In this document: positions 1 to 12,117 of the stretch, one piece after another
Numbering within the stretch: the stretch's first letter is position 1
How the letters are laid out: the number at the start of each line of letters is the position of its first letter
Source: Lepidonotus clava
Taxonomy: Eukaryota; Annelida; Polychaeta; Phyllodocida; Polynoidae
Assembly (NCBI GenBank): GCA_936440205.1
Contig: OW387149.1
Coordinates: 131,501 to 195,500, forward strand
DNA: 64,000 nt
Reading direction: 5' to 3'
Translations under genes and position numbers: made by a program
Notes under the pieces: model-generated
Database searches by the model: none
What the model was told of the DNA's origin: nothing
The model's input: the letters and a program-made list of their open reading frames with translations, nothing else

Positions 1-364
1 GAAATAGCAATTTTCCAAGAATTTTCCCTGTTGCAAAGACCATCCCTTGGTTACCATGGCAACCAAAATTTGAAATATTAACATTTTTTCTAAAACCTAT
101 GATATTGATATTTATGATGATATGAAACTTGATTATGAATTATTAAGCCATAATCGCATGATTTTGACTAATATAATTCAACTACCTTCTTCATTTGTCT
201 ATTCTCATTTTTGTGCCGTCAGCAAAGGGTTAAAGAGAGGAGCCAGTGAAAATTCAATTCTTGTTAAAGGGACAGTTTGCTGTAGAAACAACAAGAATAT
301 GTTGTCCACATGACTCAAAGTGTTCATTATGTGCAGATATAAAAGAACAATTGTGCAGGGTGTA

Positions 365-855
365 TAATTAATTCTAGTAAACTACCCCAAATCCAAACTT
401 CCTGTTTCACCATACTCTGCCCTCATGCCCCCTGGTGGACTTTCAGTGTGATGACATCACACCTGCACCATATATGCTAATTACCCTCCCCCCTCCTCCC
501 TCCTCCTCCCCATATCCCCTAAGTGTGGTCACTCAGTCAGTGCTGTGACCAGTGAACTGTGACCCACAGTCTTGTGCATTTCACATCACTGGGCCACTCA
601 ACCTGGCTGCTGAGGGCCCATCTTGTACATTTCACTCTATAGCCCAGTCTGGCCACTAAGGGTCAATCTTGTACATTTCATGTAGGAGGGTGGAGGGGGC
701 AGTAGAGGGGGGAGGGGGGAGGGAGAGGGGGGAGGGTAATTAGCATATTATGGTTCAGGTGTGATGCCATCACCCTGAAAAGCCACCAGGGGGCATTAGT
801 GGACAGTATGGTGAGACAGGTAGCTGGTCTTTAGTGGTAATTCATCAGAATTGGT
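365..855. mobile_element. Foldback/MITE-like DNA element
   Basis: Two arms of roughly 130 bp (about 369-500 and 715-853) are reverse complements of each other. Shared landmarks are TTTCACCATACT, TGCCCCCTGGTGG, TGATGNCATCACACCTG and ATGCTAATTACCCTCC. A C/G-rich inner edge leads to a unique centre of about 210 bp. No reading frame spans it. This is the expected form of a non-autonomous inverted-repeat transposon; I could not fix a target duplication. Confidence 0.7.
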
Positions 856-1699
856 TACAAAAGCTGTACCATTTTAAACTTTACCCCTGCTCATAGGAGG
901 TACTTTGGATCACTTTTGCATCTTATTTAATTTGTTTCTTTAGAAAACTATCCCTTTAAGTTACACTTTATACCTTAGACCTAATGCAAATATAGAAGTC
1001 TGCAATGTTTTTCTTCCAGTGATTAATTCCTTCATGTGATTAATGTGATTTGAATTAAAGAAATGTCTGATACCTCTAATCCTAAGGAAAACATTTGTCT
1101 GTGTGTCACACAAAAAACAGTTATGTTTCAATTTCAAAATTATGAATTCCATATTAATTAATATTTCTTTATGTTCTTTTCACAAATCATTTAATTTTTT
1201 TGATTTTAAACACTACTAGACTTATAAAGAACACTTAGATTAGTTAAATATTGTTATTTCTTCAGTTTTATGATTTTTATCTCTTCTGAGTGTGATGTCA
1301 CACATAGACAAATGCACTGTGCAGGCTGCACCAGTTGCAAGCAGGCAAATTTATTTTCATTAAGAAAAATGTCTATATAACAAAAAAAAATAGAGATAGA
1401 ACCATACAACTCGTCGTGATTATTCCCTGTATGGTGGGGATCACGACAGTATGCATTTTGACCAGCACTGGCTCCTCCCTATAAAGGGGCGTTCTCGTCC
1501 ATGAGATGGACGTAATTTGATAAGTTGTAACCACCCTAACACGCCTAACTACGGACGGACAAGAACGTCCCTTTAAATTTGACATCTAAAATAAAAATTA
1601 AAAAGGCACATTAAAAACAAAATTTAAAAAATTAAGATTAAAAATTTGAAGAATTGAAATTTTAAATCTTTAATCAAAAAATTGAAAGTTAAAAGCACT

Positions 1700-4312
1700 T
1701 TAAGGATAGATAAGGGGTCTAGGCATACAGCAAGATGTATGTTCACGTTTTTTACAATCATGAAGACATTTCTACTATCTAAAATGCATCAAACACATAA
1801 ATATAATGTGGGTGGTGAATGGTCACCGACGGTGCAGTTTGCTCACACGACCACAAATGACCTGCTGGGCCTTGTTCTGAGCCCTCAGCCCCTCTGTGTT
1901 GGCTCTAGGCCAATCAGATTGCTTGTTTCATTATTTTGTTTATTTGGTCACTAATAGGTGGCACCCCATTGGTTGGCATTTCCCTCCTCTCACTCAGGTG
2001 AGATTTGGTAATGTCTATAGGATTTTTAGATTTAAAATTGGTTTATGGGGTACTGGTGACCATTTCATTTGTGGTTTCGCTCACAGGATGCTCATCAGGT
2101 GTGTTAGGCTAACTGTACTGTTTGTGATATTTAGTTTTTATGACCTATAGTGATGTCTGTCAGTTCCACTAGGTGGCCCCCATGGTTGGGTGCAGTGGTA
2201 CTGTGACTAGTGTTGCATAAGGCTAGGTCATGTTTTTATGTTTATATTATGCAATCTTATTTGTCTTTATGTATATTTTGAGGGAAAATCCGAAGGTGTT
2301 AGGTCACTTGCTGGTCGATATGGATAGAAAACCTATATGTCATTTTATGATTTTAATTTTTCTGTGTCTTAGGGTTTATGAGTATAGAGTACTGTTCTCT
2401 TGTCTCAATGTTGCTTAGACATGAAAAAAATTTTGACGTGGCGTTTGTTTGTTTTACTATCCGTACCTGTTATCTAACGTATTCAAACCCATAGGGGCCA
2501 TACTTTTGAGTTTTTGAACCCAATTGAATTCTATTTTGTTCCTCAGAGTTTTTGCTCTTTTTGAGTCAGGGTGCATATAGATAAAGTCTAGTATGTATAC
2601 TTCCATGTCTTCTAGAGTGCACTCGGTGTTGTAATGGTATGGTACATCTGATTTATACAGTTTGTTTTTTGTTTGATATTGGTGCTCTCTGATTCTATCT
2701 TTTATTTTCCTTTTTGTTTGCCCTACATATTGTTTTTTGCATTTTTTGCATTGAATGCCATATATGATATTCGAACTATTACAAGTCACATTATACTTTG
2801 TACAGTGTGTGGATTTGTCGAGAGGGCATTTTATTGTTCCTTCTTTGTTCAATATTTTACAGTATTTGCAATTTATTTTGTTGCAGACATTTCTGTTTTC
2901 TTTTTTAGTGTTCTCTGTCCTTTTCTGATTTTCGTATGTTTTTTCGTTCATGTTAGAGATTTTGTAGTCCGTGCGTGCGCGTACTAGAATGTCTCTCAAG
3001 TTTTTAGGGCGTTTATAACTTGGCACTAGAGTTTTTCTGTATAGATTTTTTGTGGTTTTTGATCTTCCTAAGAGATCCCAGTTGTTTTTTATGGTGGCAG
3101 TGAGACTGTCTTTACATGGTCTGAATGTGTTGACCATATATAAACTTTCGTTCGTTTCAGTCTGATCTTTCTTATTCTTTTTTGTCAGTAGTTCCTCTCT
3201 TGGTTTCTTTCTACATTCTATGAGAGCTTTGTTGATAAGTTTTTTAGGGTAACCTCTTTTGAAGAAGTGACTCTTTATGGATTTTACATGTTTTTCAAAG
3301 TCTTCCTCCTTGGAGCATATGCGCCTAATTCTGAGGAATTGGCTATATGGGAGACTTTCCTTAGTTTTTGGTGGATGGGCAGAGTCAAACCTAAGATAGC
3401 TATGGCTATCCGTGGGTTTACAGTAAAGATCTGTATATAGTTTACTGTTTGTATCTATTTTTACCAGTGTATCTAGAAAAGCAATCTCTTTTCTTGAATA
3501 TTCCACAGTGAATTTTATTGTATTGTGGGCATTATTTAGGTATTTTAGCCACTTTTTTAGTTCATCTTCTCCGTGTTCCCAGATGAAGAAGATGTCATCT
3601 ATGTACTAAATTTTTCATGTCTAAGCAATATTGAGACAAGAGATCAGTACTCTATACTCATAAACCCTAAGACACAGAAAAATTAAAATCATAAAAACAC
3701 ATAAATATAATGTTAGTTTATGTGCTATCTGGCGATATAAAGCAAAGAAAAATATATTAGGAAGTGACCAAAATAATGGTTGGGGAAAATGAAAATCTCA
3801 ATTTTTGCAACTATTTTTCGGACAAAGATATCTCACTTAATATTCCATAAAACTACTTCAAATTTCAAATATGCGTTTATAAGATCTCTGTGGAGGGAAG
3901 CGTGTCTCAAAATTTTAATTTAGGTTTTAGTTTAGTTTTTATGAAATCTAGAAATTTATAATAAAAAAAATGACAAAAAGTTACCCGTTTTTTGCCATAA
4001 AATAACTACTAAAGCCTAAATAAAAGAAATGAGACGTGCTTCCCTCAAAAAGAACCTTAAGAACAAACACAGAAAATTTGAGCATGATATGTTGGATACT
4101 AAGCAAGTTATCGTTGTTCAAAAAATAAAAGTGAAAAAATCTACTTTTAATTCATAATTTCCATAATAATTGGATTAAAAGAATTATTGACATATCACCT
4201 TATACAGAAAAATATAACCTTTCTGAATATGTAGGATGCGTCATGGCATTCACTATTTGTATAGAATAGTGGTCATAAATGCAGCACTCAGAGACCCCTT
4301 GTCTATCCTTAA
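1700..4312. mobile_element. MITE with TTAAGGATAGACAA termini, interrupted by a Penelope-like element
   Basis: Termini are TTAAGGATAGATAAGGGGTC (1700) and its inverse, ending TCTATCCTTAA (4312). Removing the 1.9 kb insertion leaves about 0.7 kb, the same size as the copy at 63012-63717. Stretches near 3900-4000 are recognisably the reverse complement of 63340-63440 (CGGGTAAC, TAGATTTCATAAAA, TGAGACAC). A third, divergent copy lies at 36876-37327. Confidence 0.7.
1810..3713 (-). mobile_element. Penelope-like retroelement, incomplete copy
   Basis: The - strand frame between 3603 and 2457 carries reverse transcriptase palm and thumb residues: YIDDIFFIWEHGEDEL at its start, then YCKPTDSHSYL and KESLPYSQFLRIRRICS. 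It is followed by a Cys-rich linker and a GIY-YIG endonuclease (IIYGIQC ... QYVGQT, R at the next helix, final E/N region). This RT plus C-terminal GIY-YIG order is diagnostic for Penelope-like elements. A 19-bp direct repeat (AAACACATAAATATAATGT, 1791-1809 and 3695-3713) flanks it as a target duplication. About 95 bp at 3605-3697 is an inverted copy of 2330-2435, as is common for this order. The element is broken and non-autonomous. Confidence 0.85.
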
Positions 4313-4734
4313 GACATTTAAAAGGCCACTTTTGTAACGAACAGTTATGGACCCGCAAGCCTAATGTTGGTGATGAGGTTGGGGGTGGACCTTTTGCTTA
4401 TAATTATTTTCAATAATTTTAACTTGAAAAGGGGGCTGGCGAGCAGTAAAAATTGGAACTTTTCAATAATTACCTGCCATTTTTATGGTTTTTACTTTAA
4501 AGGGAGGGGCCAGTGTCTGGGAATTAGTATACTGCCATGATGCACACTATCTAAGGAATAACTTTGCCAAATTATATACTTCTATCTTTAAAAGTTTTTG
4601 TTAAATGCAGGTTTTTCTGAATCAGATTGACTTGCCCTGGCTGCACCTGGTGCAGCCTGCACAGTGCATTAGTCTGTGTGTGACGTCACAACCAGAACAG
4701 TTGAAAAATGAAAAAATATTGATTTTATAGAATT

Positions 4735-4860
4735 TTGAAAACGTGCGTACATTTTAGTACATATCCTATGCGTATTTTGCACAAGAGGGGTGGGAGGGGT
4801 CTAAGATTTTTGAAAATGTGCGTATGTACTAAATGGAAAGGTGGAACTTTTCGAAAAATA
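4735..4860. repeat. Remnant of a GTACGTAC-type MITE
   Basis: GTGCGTACATTTTAGTAC and GTGCGTATGTACTAAATGG face each other across about 100 bp. They resemble the termini of the better-preserved 160-bp element at 41476-41637. It is followed to 5020 by a C-rich stretch and a short tandem repeat of GATTAAGTTGATACATTGA. Confidence 0.4.
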
Positions 4861-5019
4861 TCCTGTTGGGGTGTGGTGGCCTGCCACCCCACCACCCCCC
4901 CCTCCCCGCCACCCCGTCATTAAGGGCCTGGGCCACTGTAAAAAGATTAAGTTGATACATTGATTCACCTGTAAAAAGATTAAATTGATACATTGACTCA
5001 ACTGAAAAAAGATTAAGGG

Positions 5020-7520
5020 GGGTGGGTTTAGTCTGTAATAAGGTGGTTACAGTTGTTACAATGTATTGGACCTGGCATCGGGGGGAGGGGGGGTTAGTCT
5101 GTAATAAGGTGGTTACAGTTGTTACAATGTGTTGGATCTGGTGGGGGGGGAGTTAGTCTGTAATAAGGTGGTTACAGTCGTTACAATGTGTTGGACCTGG
5201 CGTGGGGGGGGGGGTTAGTCTGTAATAAGGTGGTCACAGTTGTTACAATGTGTTGGACTTGGCGGGGGAGGGGGGTTAGTCTGTACTAAGGTGATTTCAG
5301 TTGTTACAATGTGTTGGACCTGGCGGGGGGGGGGGGGTTAAGTCTGTAATAAGGTATTTACAGTTGTTACAATGTGTTGGACCTGGTGTGGGGAGAGGGG
5401 GGGTTAGTCTGTAATAAGGTGGTTACAGTTGTTACAATGTTTTGGACCTAGCGGGGGGGGGAGGGTTAGTCTGTTATAAGGTGGTTACAGTTGTTACAAT
5501 GTGTTGGACCTGGCGGGGGGGGGGGGGTTTAGTCAGTAATAAGGTGGTTACAGTTGTTACAATGTGTTGGACCTCGCGGGGGGTGGGGGGGGAGGTAAGT
5601 CTGTAATAAGGTGGTTACAGTTGTTACAATGTGTTGGACCTGGCGGGGGATGGGGTGGAGGTAAGTCTGTAATAAGGTGGTTACAGTTGTCACAATGTGT
5701 TGGACCTGGGGGGGGGGTTAGTCTGTAATAAGGTGGTTACAGTTGTTACAATGTGTTGGACCTGGTGGGGGGGGGGGGGTTTAGTCTGTAATAAGGTATT
5801 TACAGTTGTTACAATGTGTTGGACTTGGCGAGGGGGGAGGGGGGGTTAGTCTGTAATAAGGTGGTTACAGTTGCTACAATGTGTTAGACCTGGCGGAGGG
5901 GGGGGGAGTTAGTCTGTAATAACGTGGTTACAGTTGTTACAATGTGTTGGACCTGGCGGGGGGAGGGGAGTTAGTCTGTAATAAGGTGGTTACAGTTGTT
6001 ACAATGTGTTGGACCTCGCGGGGGGTAGGGGGGAGGTAAGTCTGTAATAAGGTGGTTACAGTTGTTACAATGTGTTGGACCTGGGGGGGGGGCTTAGTCT
6101 GTAATAAGGTGGTTACAGTTGTTACAATGTGTTGGATCTGGCGGGGGGGGGGATTTAGTCTGTAATAAGGTGGTTACAGTTGTTACAATGTGTTGGACCT
6201 GGCGGGGGGGGGGGTTAGTCTGTAATAAGGTGGTTATAGTTGTTACAATGTGTTGGACCTGGCGGGGGGGGGGGGGTAGTCTGTAATAAGGTGTTTACAG
6301 TTGTTACAATGTGTTGGACCTGGCTGGGGGGGAGGGGTTAGTCTGTAATAAGGTGGTTACAGTTGTCACAATGTGTTGGACCTGGGGGGGGGAGTTAGTC
6401 TGTAATAAGGTGGTTATAGTTGTTACAATGTGTTGGACCTGGGGGGGGTTAGTCTGTAATAAGGTGGTTATAGTTGTTACAATGTGTTAGACCTGGCGGG
6501 GGGGGGTTAGTCTGTAATAAGGTGTTTACAGTCGTTACAATGTGTTGGACCTGGCTGGGGGGGGGGGGTTTAGTCTGTAATAAGGTGTTTACAGTTGTTA
6601 CAATGTGTTGGACCTGGCGGGGGGGGGGGGGCTTTAGTCTGTAATAAGGTGTTTACAGTTGTTACAATGTGTTGGACCTGGCGGGGGGGGGTCAGTCTGT
6701 AATAAGGTGGTTACAGTTGTTACAATGTGTTGGACCTGGCGGGGGGGGGGGTTAGTCTGTAATAAGGTGGTTACAGTCGCTTCAATGTGTTGGACCTGGC
6801 GGGGGGGGGGGTTAGTCTGTAATAAGGTGGTTACAGTTGTTACAATGTGTTGGACCTGATGGGAGGGGGGGTTAGTCTGTAATAAGGTGGTTACAGTTGT
6901 TACAATGTGTTGGACCTGATGGGAGGGGGGGTTAGTCTGTAATAAGGTGGTTACAGTTGTTACAATGTGTTGGCCCTGATGGGAGGGGGGGTTAGTCTGT
7001 AATAAGGTGGTTACAGTTGTTACAATGTGTTGGACCTGATGGGACGGGGGGTTAGTCTGTAATAAGGTGGTTACAGTTGTTACAATGTGTTGGACCTGAT
7101 GGGGGGGGGGGGGTTAGTCTGTAATAAGGTGGCTCAGTTGTTACAATGTGTTGGACCTGATGGGGGGGGGGGAGTTAGTCTGTAATAAGGTGGTTACAGT
7201 TGTTACAATGTGTTGGACCTGGCGGGGGGTGGGGGGGGAGGTAAGTCTGTAATAAGGTGGTTACAGTTGTTACAATGTGTTGGACCTGGCGGGGGATGGG
7301 GTGGAGGTAAGTCTGTAATAAGGTGGTTACAGTTGTCACAATGTGTTGGACCTGGGGGGGGGGGTTAGTCTGTAATAAGGTGGTTACAGTTGTTACAATG
7401 TGTTAGTGTTAGTCTTAGGGTTAGTCTGTAATAAGGTGATTACAGTTGTTACAATGTGTTGGACCTGGCGTGGGGGGGGGAGGGGGGGGGTTAGTCTGTA
7501 ATAAGGTGGTTACAGTTGTT
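5020..7520. repeat. G-rich tandem satellite, about 60-bp unit
   Basis: About 40 copies of a 57-63 bp unit built on GTTAGTCTGTAATAAGG, TGGTTACAGTTGTTACAATG and TGTTGGACCTGGC, each ending in a run of 7-13 G. Most length variation lies in the G run. A sub-block near 6840-7080 is more homogeneous (GATGGGAGGGGGG), suggesting recent local amplification. Frames through it are chance products. Confidence 0.95.
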
Positions 7521-9150
7521 GGTTGAGGGATGGGGTCCGTGGCCGTGAAACTTTCTGACATTCCCCCAGGGACAACGTGCCTTGCTGTCGAATAGATACA
7601 GCTGAGAGGCCTATAATCCCCTGAATTATCCTGTTACCTGAGAGGCCTATCAAGGACTCAGTATATCGTAACTAATTGTAGATCTTTGGGCCTATTCCCT
7701 GAATTATTCCATATGGCGGATGCCCTTCTCCCTAAAGCCAAGTTTTCAAAGGTCAACAAAATTCGGGTTGATATGTCGGGATTAATAGTGTATTGTATAT
7801 TTCTTTTAGATACCGATGTGATTGAGTAGCTCAGGTAGTGTAGTTTTGTAAATGGTCCATACAGCGTCTCGTACCGTTACTATCCTGTGCAATAGAGGTT
7901 TGGATAACATTGATGACATTTAATGTCCATTTGCTCATTTTAGTTAAATTATAATGAATGGCGTTCGGGAGTCTTTTATTTTATTACATTCTTTTTCATT
8001 TAATTATTTATCAATTAGTTTTGTTTTTTGTTTTTTATTGGAGGGGGGAAGCTGGGGAAGGCTAAGACCAAAATGCCACGTTTTTCATACTCTAAATACC
8101 CCTAAAGAAATGTACTAGAAAATGTAAAAAAAAAGTCCCAGTCTGGGAAGGGGGTATATATGGAGGGTCCTGCATCCCATGTCGAATTTTAAAAACGGCC
8201 ATGTTGCCTGTCACTCTACCTCAGTTTAGACCCATGTCCCATGTGGAATTTAAAAAATAAGTATGGCACCTATCATTTTAAAGCCCTGTCACATGTCGGA
8301 TTTAAGAAATGGGCTATGTCATTTTCCCTTAGGTCCCAAGTCGTCAACTCTTGGAATGCTCTACCTGTTGATATTAGAAATATCAGAGATAATACCTCAG
8401 TTTGATAATCCTTACGCAAATAACCAATTAATTATCTAACCGTGTAATTAATGGATTTCACATAATGCGATTTCACCTTTTTCACTGCGCGAAAAAAGAG
8501 CTTTCCAAAGGTTTCCATGTATAGTAAAGGTTTTGTAATGGTGGATACAGCTAATTATGAACTTTCACATTGTTTTTGATTGAAAGAGGCTCATGAATAA
8601 TACATGTATTTACAATTTGTAAATCCTTAGTAAGGGTTCAGTAAAGATTAGCATGAACTTTAATGACAAAAAAATATGTATTCAAGGTCGTGCATTAAGA
8701 TGACATTTTCACCAGCTTTCCATAAGTCTTACAAAGAACACCTTTGATATCAGTGAAGATCTTGGGAAGGTACACCGCGAAGGTGATATTTGCATCCTGT
8801 TTAGTTTTATTTTGGAAAGGTCCACTTCTATGATCATAAAATGAACTTAAAGCCCATGGGTCAAGGTCAATGGCTAGTAGATTTTTTAAGAAAAGTGGTC
8901 TTTACAATTTGTAAGTAACCTTTAAATCTAATTGTTCACTATGGTATTTATGTCAATTTTCAATTATCTAAGTGGTTACCTTTACATTCTACCATATGTC
9001 TTGTAAAGCTTGTAGGTCAGATTGACCTATCCATAACTTCGGAGTTTATATTGAAATTACTGAGATACCTTGGTGAGGTCATTGAACACCAACATTGCCA
9101 ACAATGTTTAAGAAAGTTTGTTGAGGGACTTCTTTCCAATACCCCTGAGC
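7521..9150. other. Intergenic, no gene seen
   Basis: AT-rich, with no splice-bounded coding segment recognised. The + strand stretch 8342-8402 reads VNSWNALPVDIRNIRDNTSV followed by a stop. It resembles the extreme C terminus of a LINE reverse transcriptase and is probably a LINE scrap. Confidence 0.4.
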
Positions 9151-9952
9151 AGCCTGGCTTATGATCAGTGAAAATGGTAGATGTGTTTGGAAAGGCCAGG
9201 CTTCTCTGATATTGCAAAGGAACTGAGAGGCCATGTTTGATGAGCTTGGAGATGACTCAATGGTCATCTTTCCAATACCTCCAAGATGTTTGTCTCAATA
9301 ATGAGTTAGAGTACACAATGATGAGCCTCTTTCCATTATATCTGAGGTATAAACCTGAGTGATGAGTTTGGAGATTACCAAAATGGTCATATTATTTCCA
9401 ATCACTGTGAGATCTATCTCTCAGTTCGTCTCATTTCAAGTTTGATATAGAGTTAGAGGAAGAGCACCTAGTCAGTCTAGTGGCTTTGAACAGAAAAGGT
9501 GTCTATCAAAAAAATTATTACTTAGAGACATTATAAAAACTATTACAAACATTTCAGTTTCAAATCTCCAACCCCTATGTAATGAAAGTAGTTTATGGTG
9601 CTTTGATCTGATTTCCACGGATTAAACATGAGGCAAAGATTGTTTTTAGATATGACATTACATTGAAACTGATGATGATTTACTCATGTCCCCTCTGGTG
9701 TATATTTTAGAACTGAATACTTAAAGATAATCTTACAAGCAAAGTAAATCTAGTGTAAATGGCACATTTACAAGGTATTTACATCCCTTAAAGGTCATAT
9801 TTACTAATTATGCTATCTTTATTCACTAGGTGGCAGCAGCATCGTTCTCATCAAATTGTATGTATTTACTCATATTTCTTATGTTTTTGGGATTATAAGC
9901 CATCAGAACACAATTCTATCCCGTACCATTTATCAACTATCACATCTAGGGT

Positions 9953-10095
9953 TTGTTTGTTTGTTGGGGTAGTTTAACGTCCGGCCAACCCTTATGGGTT
10001 CTTTCCAGACTGCACAAGGTAATACTTTTCAGCTTATTTTATGCCACAAGGGCGGTGACTGAATATATGTTATGGTTTAGGAGAAACCGTGCAAC
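9953..10095 (-). mobile_element. LINE 3' tail fragment (short class)
   Basis: About 140 bp of the 3' end of the RNase H-bearing LINE seen in full at 16258-17590, oriented on the - strand with a (CAAA)n tail. The direct repeat CACATCTAGGG flanks it on both sides, a target duplication. Its 5' edge is at GGAGAAAC, the same point as the copy at 10707. Confidence 0.85.
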
Positions 10096-10706
10096 ACATC
10101 TAGGGTAAATGAATTAAAAGTGTGAAGTAGATACCAAACTCGACAAGCACAAATGGATGGACGACTTGATAATATTTACTACTTTAGTAGACAGGTTGCA
10201 CAATGATCAACATGTTTCAACTGTATGAAAGTCTTCGTCAGGATCTAGGGTAAATGTACACAATAATTAAAGTAGGAATAGATCTCCTAAGCTGAAAAAG
10301 GCTGAACCCATCTACCGTTCTTTTTCACCAATTCTCTACCACATGGACAGATGATGATATATATACCTCAATGATATGAATAGAATATGAACCTATGCCT
10401 TATCATGATCAGATTCTTATATAAATGTAAACTGTCAACATCCTTAGTATTCTCTTGTACAATGCATAGTTGTCGGTTGGTTCCAGTTCTTGACATGACA
10501 AAGATATGATAATTAGAATGGGGTTAAAGTAATTTCTAATGGCAAATAGGAAGGGTTCAGGCTTTAAAGTTCACACGAAGATAAATGTTTCAAAATTCTG
10601 ATAACCTCGTATACTGTTTTATTAATGTCTGTAACAAAACAGGATGGTGTGTCACACGACCTGTGCACCCAAACAAAAACATTAGGGCTTATTTCTATAT
10701 CTGTGA

Positions 10707-10850
10707 AGCCAGTTTGTTTGTTTGTTGGGGTAGTTTAACGTCCGGCCAACCCTTATGGGTTCTTTCCAGACTGCACAAGGAAATACTTTTCAGCTAATTT
10801 TACGCCACAAGGGCGGTGACCGAATATATGATATGGTTTAGGAGAAACTG
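10707..10850 (-). mobile_element. LINE 3' tail fragment (short class)
   Basis: Second 140-bp tail of the same LINE, - strand, again breaking at GGAGAAAC. I found no clear target duplication. The surrounding 10310-10706 and 10851-11270 hold no recognisable gene. Confidence 0.8.
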
Positions 10851-12117
10851 GTGACGTCATGGGAGGCATTGACTCACCATTAACACCAATGGGCAATGTG
10901 AAAATGCTTAGTGTTTAAAATATATTAATTGGATGTTTATGAAACTTTCAGAATTCAAAGTCACATCTATATTCTATATTCATAATTTTTTACTTAATTT
11001 TCTGAGCTTTAGTTTCAGTGTTATAAATTTTCAAACTTGACTCACAGCCATGCACCAGGTAGGCCTGATGGCTCCCCTTACGTTATAGGCCATTGTTTAC
11101 ATAGGGTGGCGCAGAGCTAACCCCTGACTGGCGCAACCACACTTCCTCACTTGAAGTTGTTGTGTTTCATTAATATCATATAACATAATTATTTTCAGGT
11201 TAGATATAACTTTAATGATATAAGAGGAACGTAATATGAGACTTAAAATTGTCTTTTTTCGTCATCTTTAATCTATAACTGGGAGATCTATTCATACTTG
11301 AATTGTGTACATTTTGCATTGATGTGACAGTTGATAGTTGGTATGTGATAGAATTGTGTTCTAATGTCTTATAGACCTAAAAACACAAGAAACATGAGTA
11401 AATATACATTTTGATGAGAATGATGTTGCTGCCACCTAGTGAATAAAGATAGCATAATTAGCAAATATGACCTTAACGGCTTGTAAATATCTTGTAAATG
11501 AGACATTACATTAAATTTACTTTGCTTGTAAAGGTTATCTTTAAGTATTCAGTTCTAAACTAAACACTAGAGGGGACATGAGTAGATCATCATCAGTTTC
11601 GTTGTAATGTTAAATCTAAAAACAATCTGTGCCTTATGTTTAATCTTTGGAAATCAGATCAAAGTACCATGAACTTCTTTCATTACATTAAATTACAAGG
11701 GGGGTTAGGGACTTGAAACCAAAATACTTGTAATAGTTTTTATAATGCCTCTAAGTAATAATGTGACTTTGAGGTATTGGAAAGATGACCATAGAGTCAT
11801 CTCCAAACTCATTAAATTTGACCTCTCGGCGCCCCTGTAATATAACAGAGGCCTTATTTTTCCAAACACTTCATTTGTTTTAATCTTTATAAAGATTATA
11901 TTTAAGGCATTTCCAGAAACTTTAAAAGAACTTGAAATATCACATCTACAACCTTTACTTTGTAAGTAAATATGGGCTTTAGTAATTTTCCAAATGCCAT
12001 CAGGGACCACCTTTACTGCATTTTACAAGGATCATTGAATTCGGACAAGGTGGCCATTATAGCAATTTATATGTTTTGTAAAAAGAGCCATTACATTCAG
12101 TAAGGATAAGGAGCCCT

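Larger units (their letters stand above)
1290..4693. mobile_element. Outer inverted-repeat DNA element with nested insertions
   Basis: The segment at 1290-1335 (TGTGATGTCACAC ... ATGCACTGTGCAGGCTGCACC) reappears inverted at 4645-4690 (GGTGCAGCCTGCACAGTGCAT ... TGACGTCACA). Weaker matching continues inward for about 40 bp. Without the inner element at 1700-4312 this would be about 0.8 kb. No transposase frame is visible, so it looks non-autonomous. The family is not recognised. Confidence 0.55.
9160..11870. mobile_element. Long foldback (inverted repeat) structure
   Basis: The left arm (about 9235-9960, continuing at 10245-10310) and right arm (about 11270-11800) are reverse complements over at least 600 bp with scattered differences. 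Examples are TTCACTAGGTGGCAGCAGCA at 9829 against TGCTGCCACCTAGTGAATAA near 11430, and AATAGATCTCC in both inner arms. The centre holds two LINE tails. It could be the remnant of a large DNA transposon; no transposase frame is seen. Confidence 0.75.

Noticed and set aside
122-313. A 63-codon + frame at the window start
   Set aside because: AT-rich, without similarity or splice support; 1-364 is treated as featureless.
5020-7520. CRISPR-like regular repeat spacing
   Set aside because: There are no unique spacers; whole units repeat and the host is a eukaryote, so it is a satellite.
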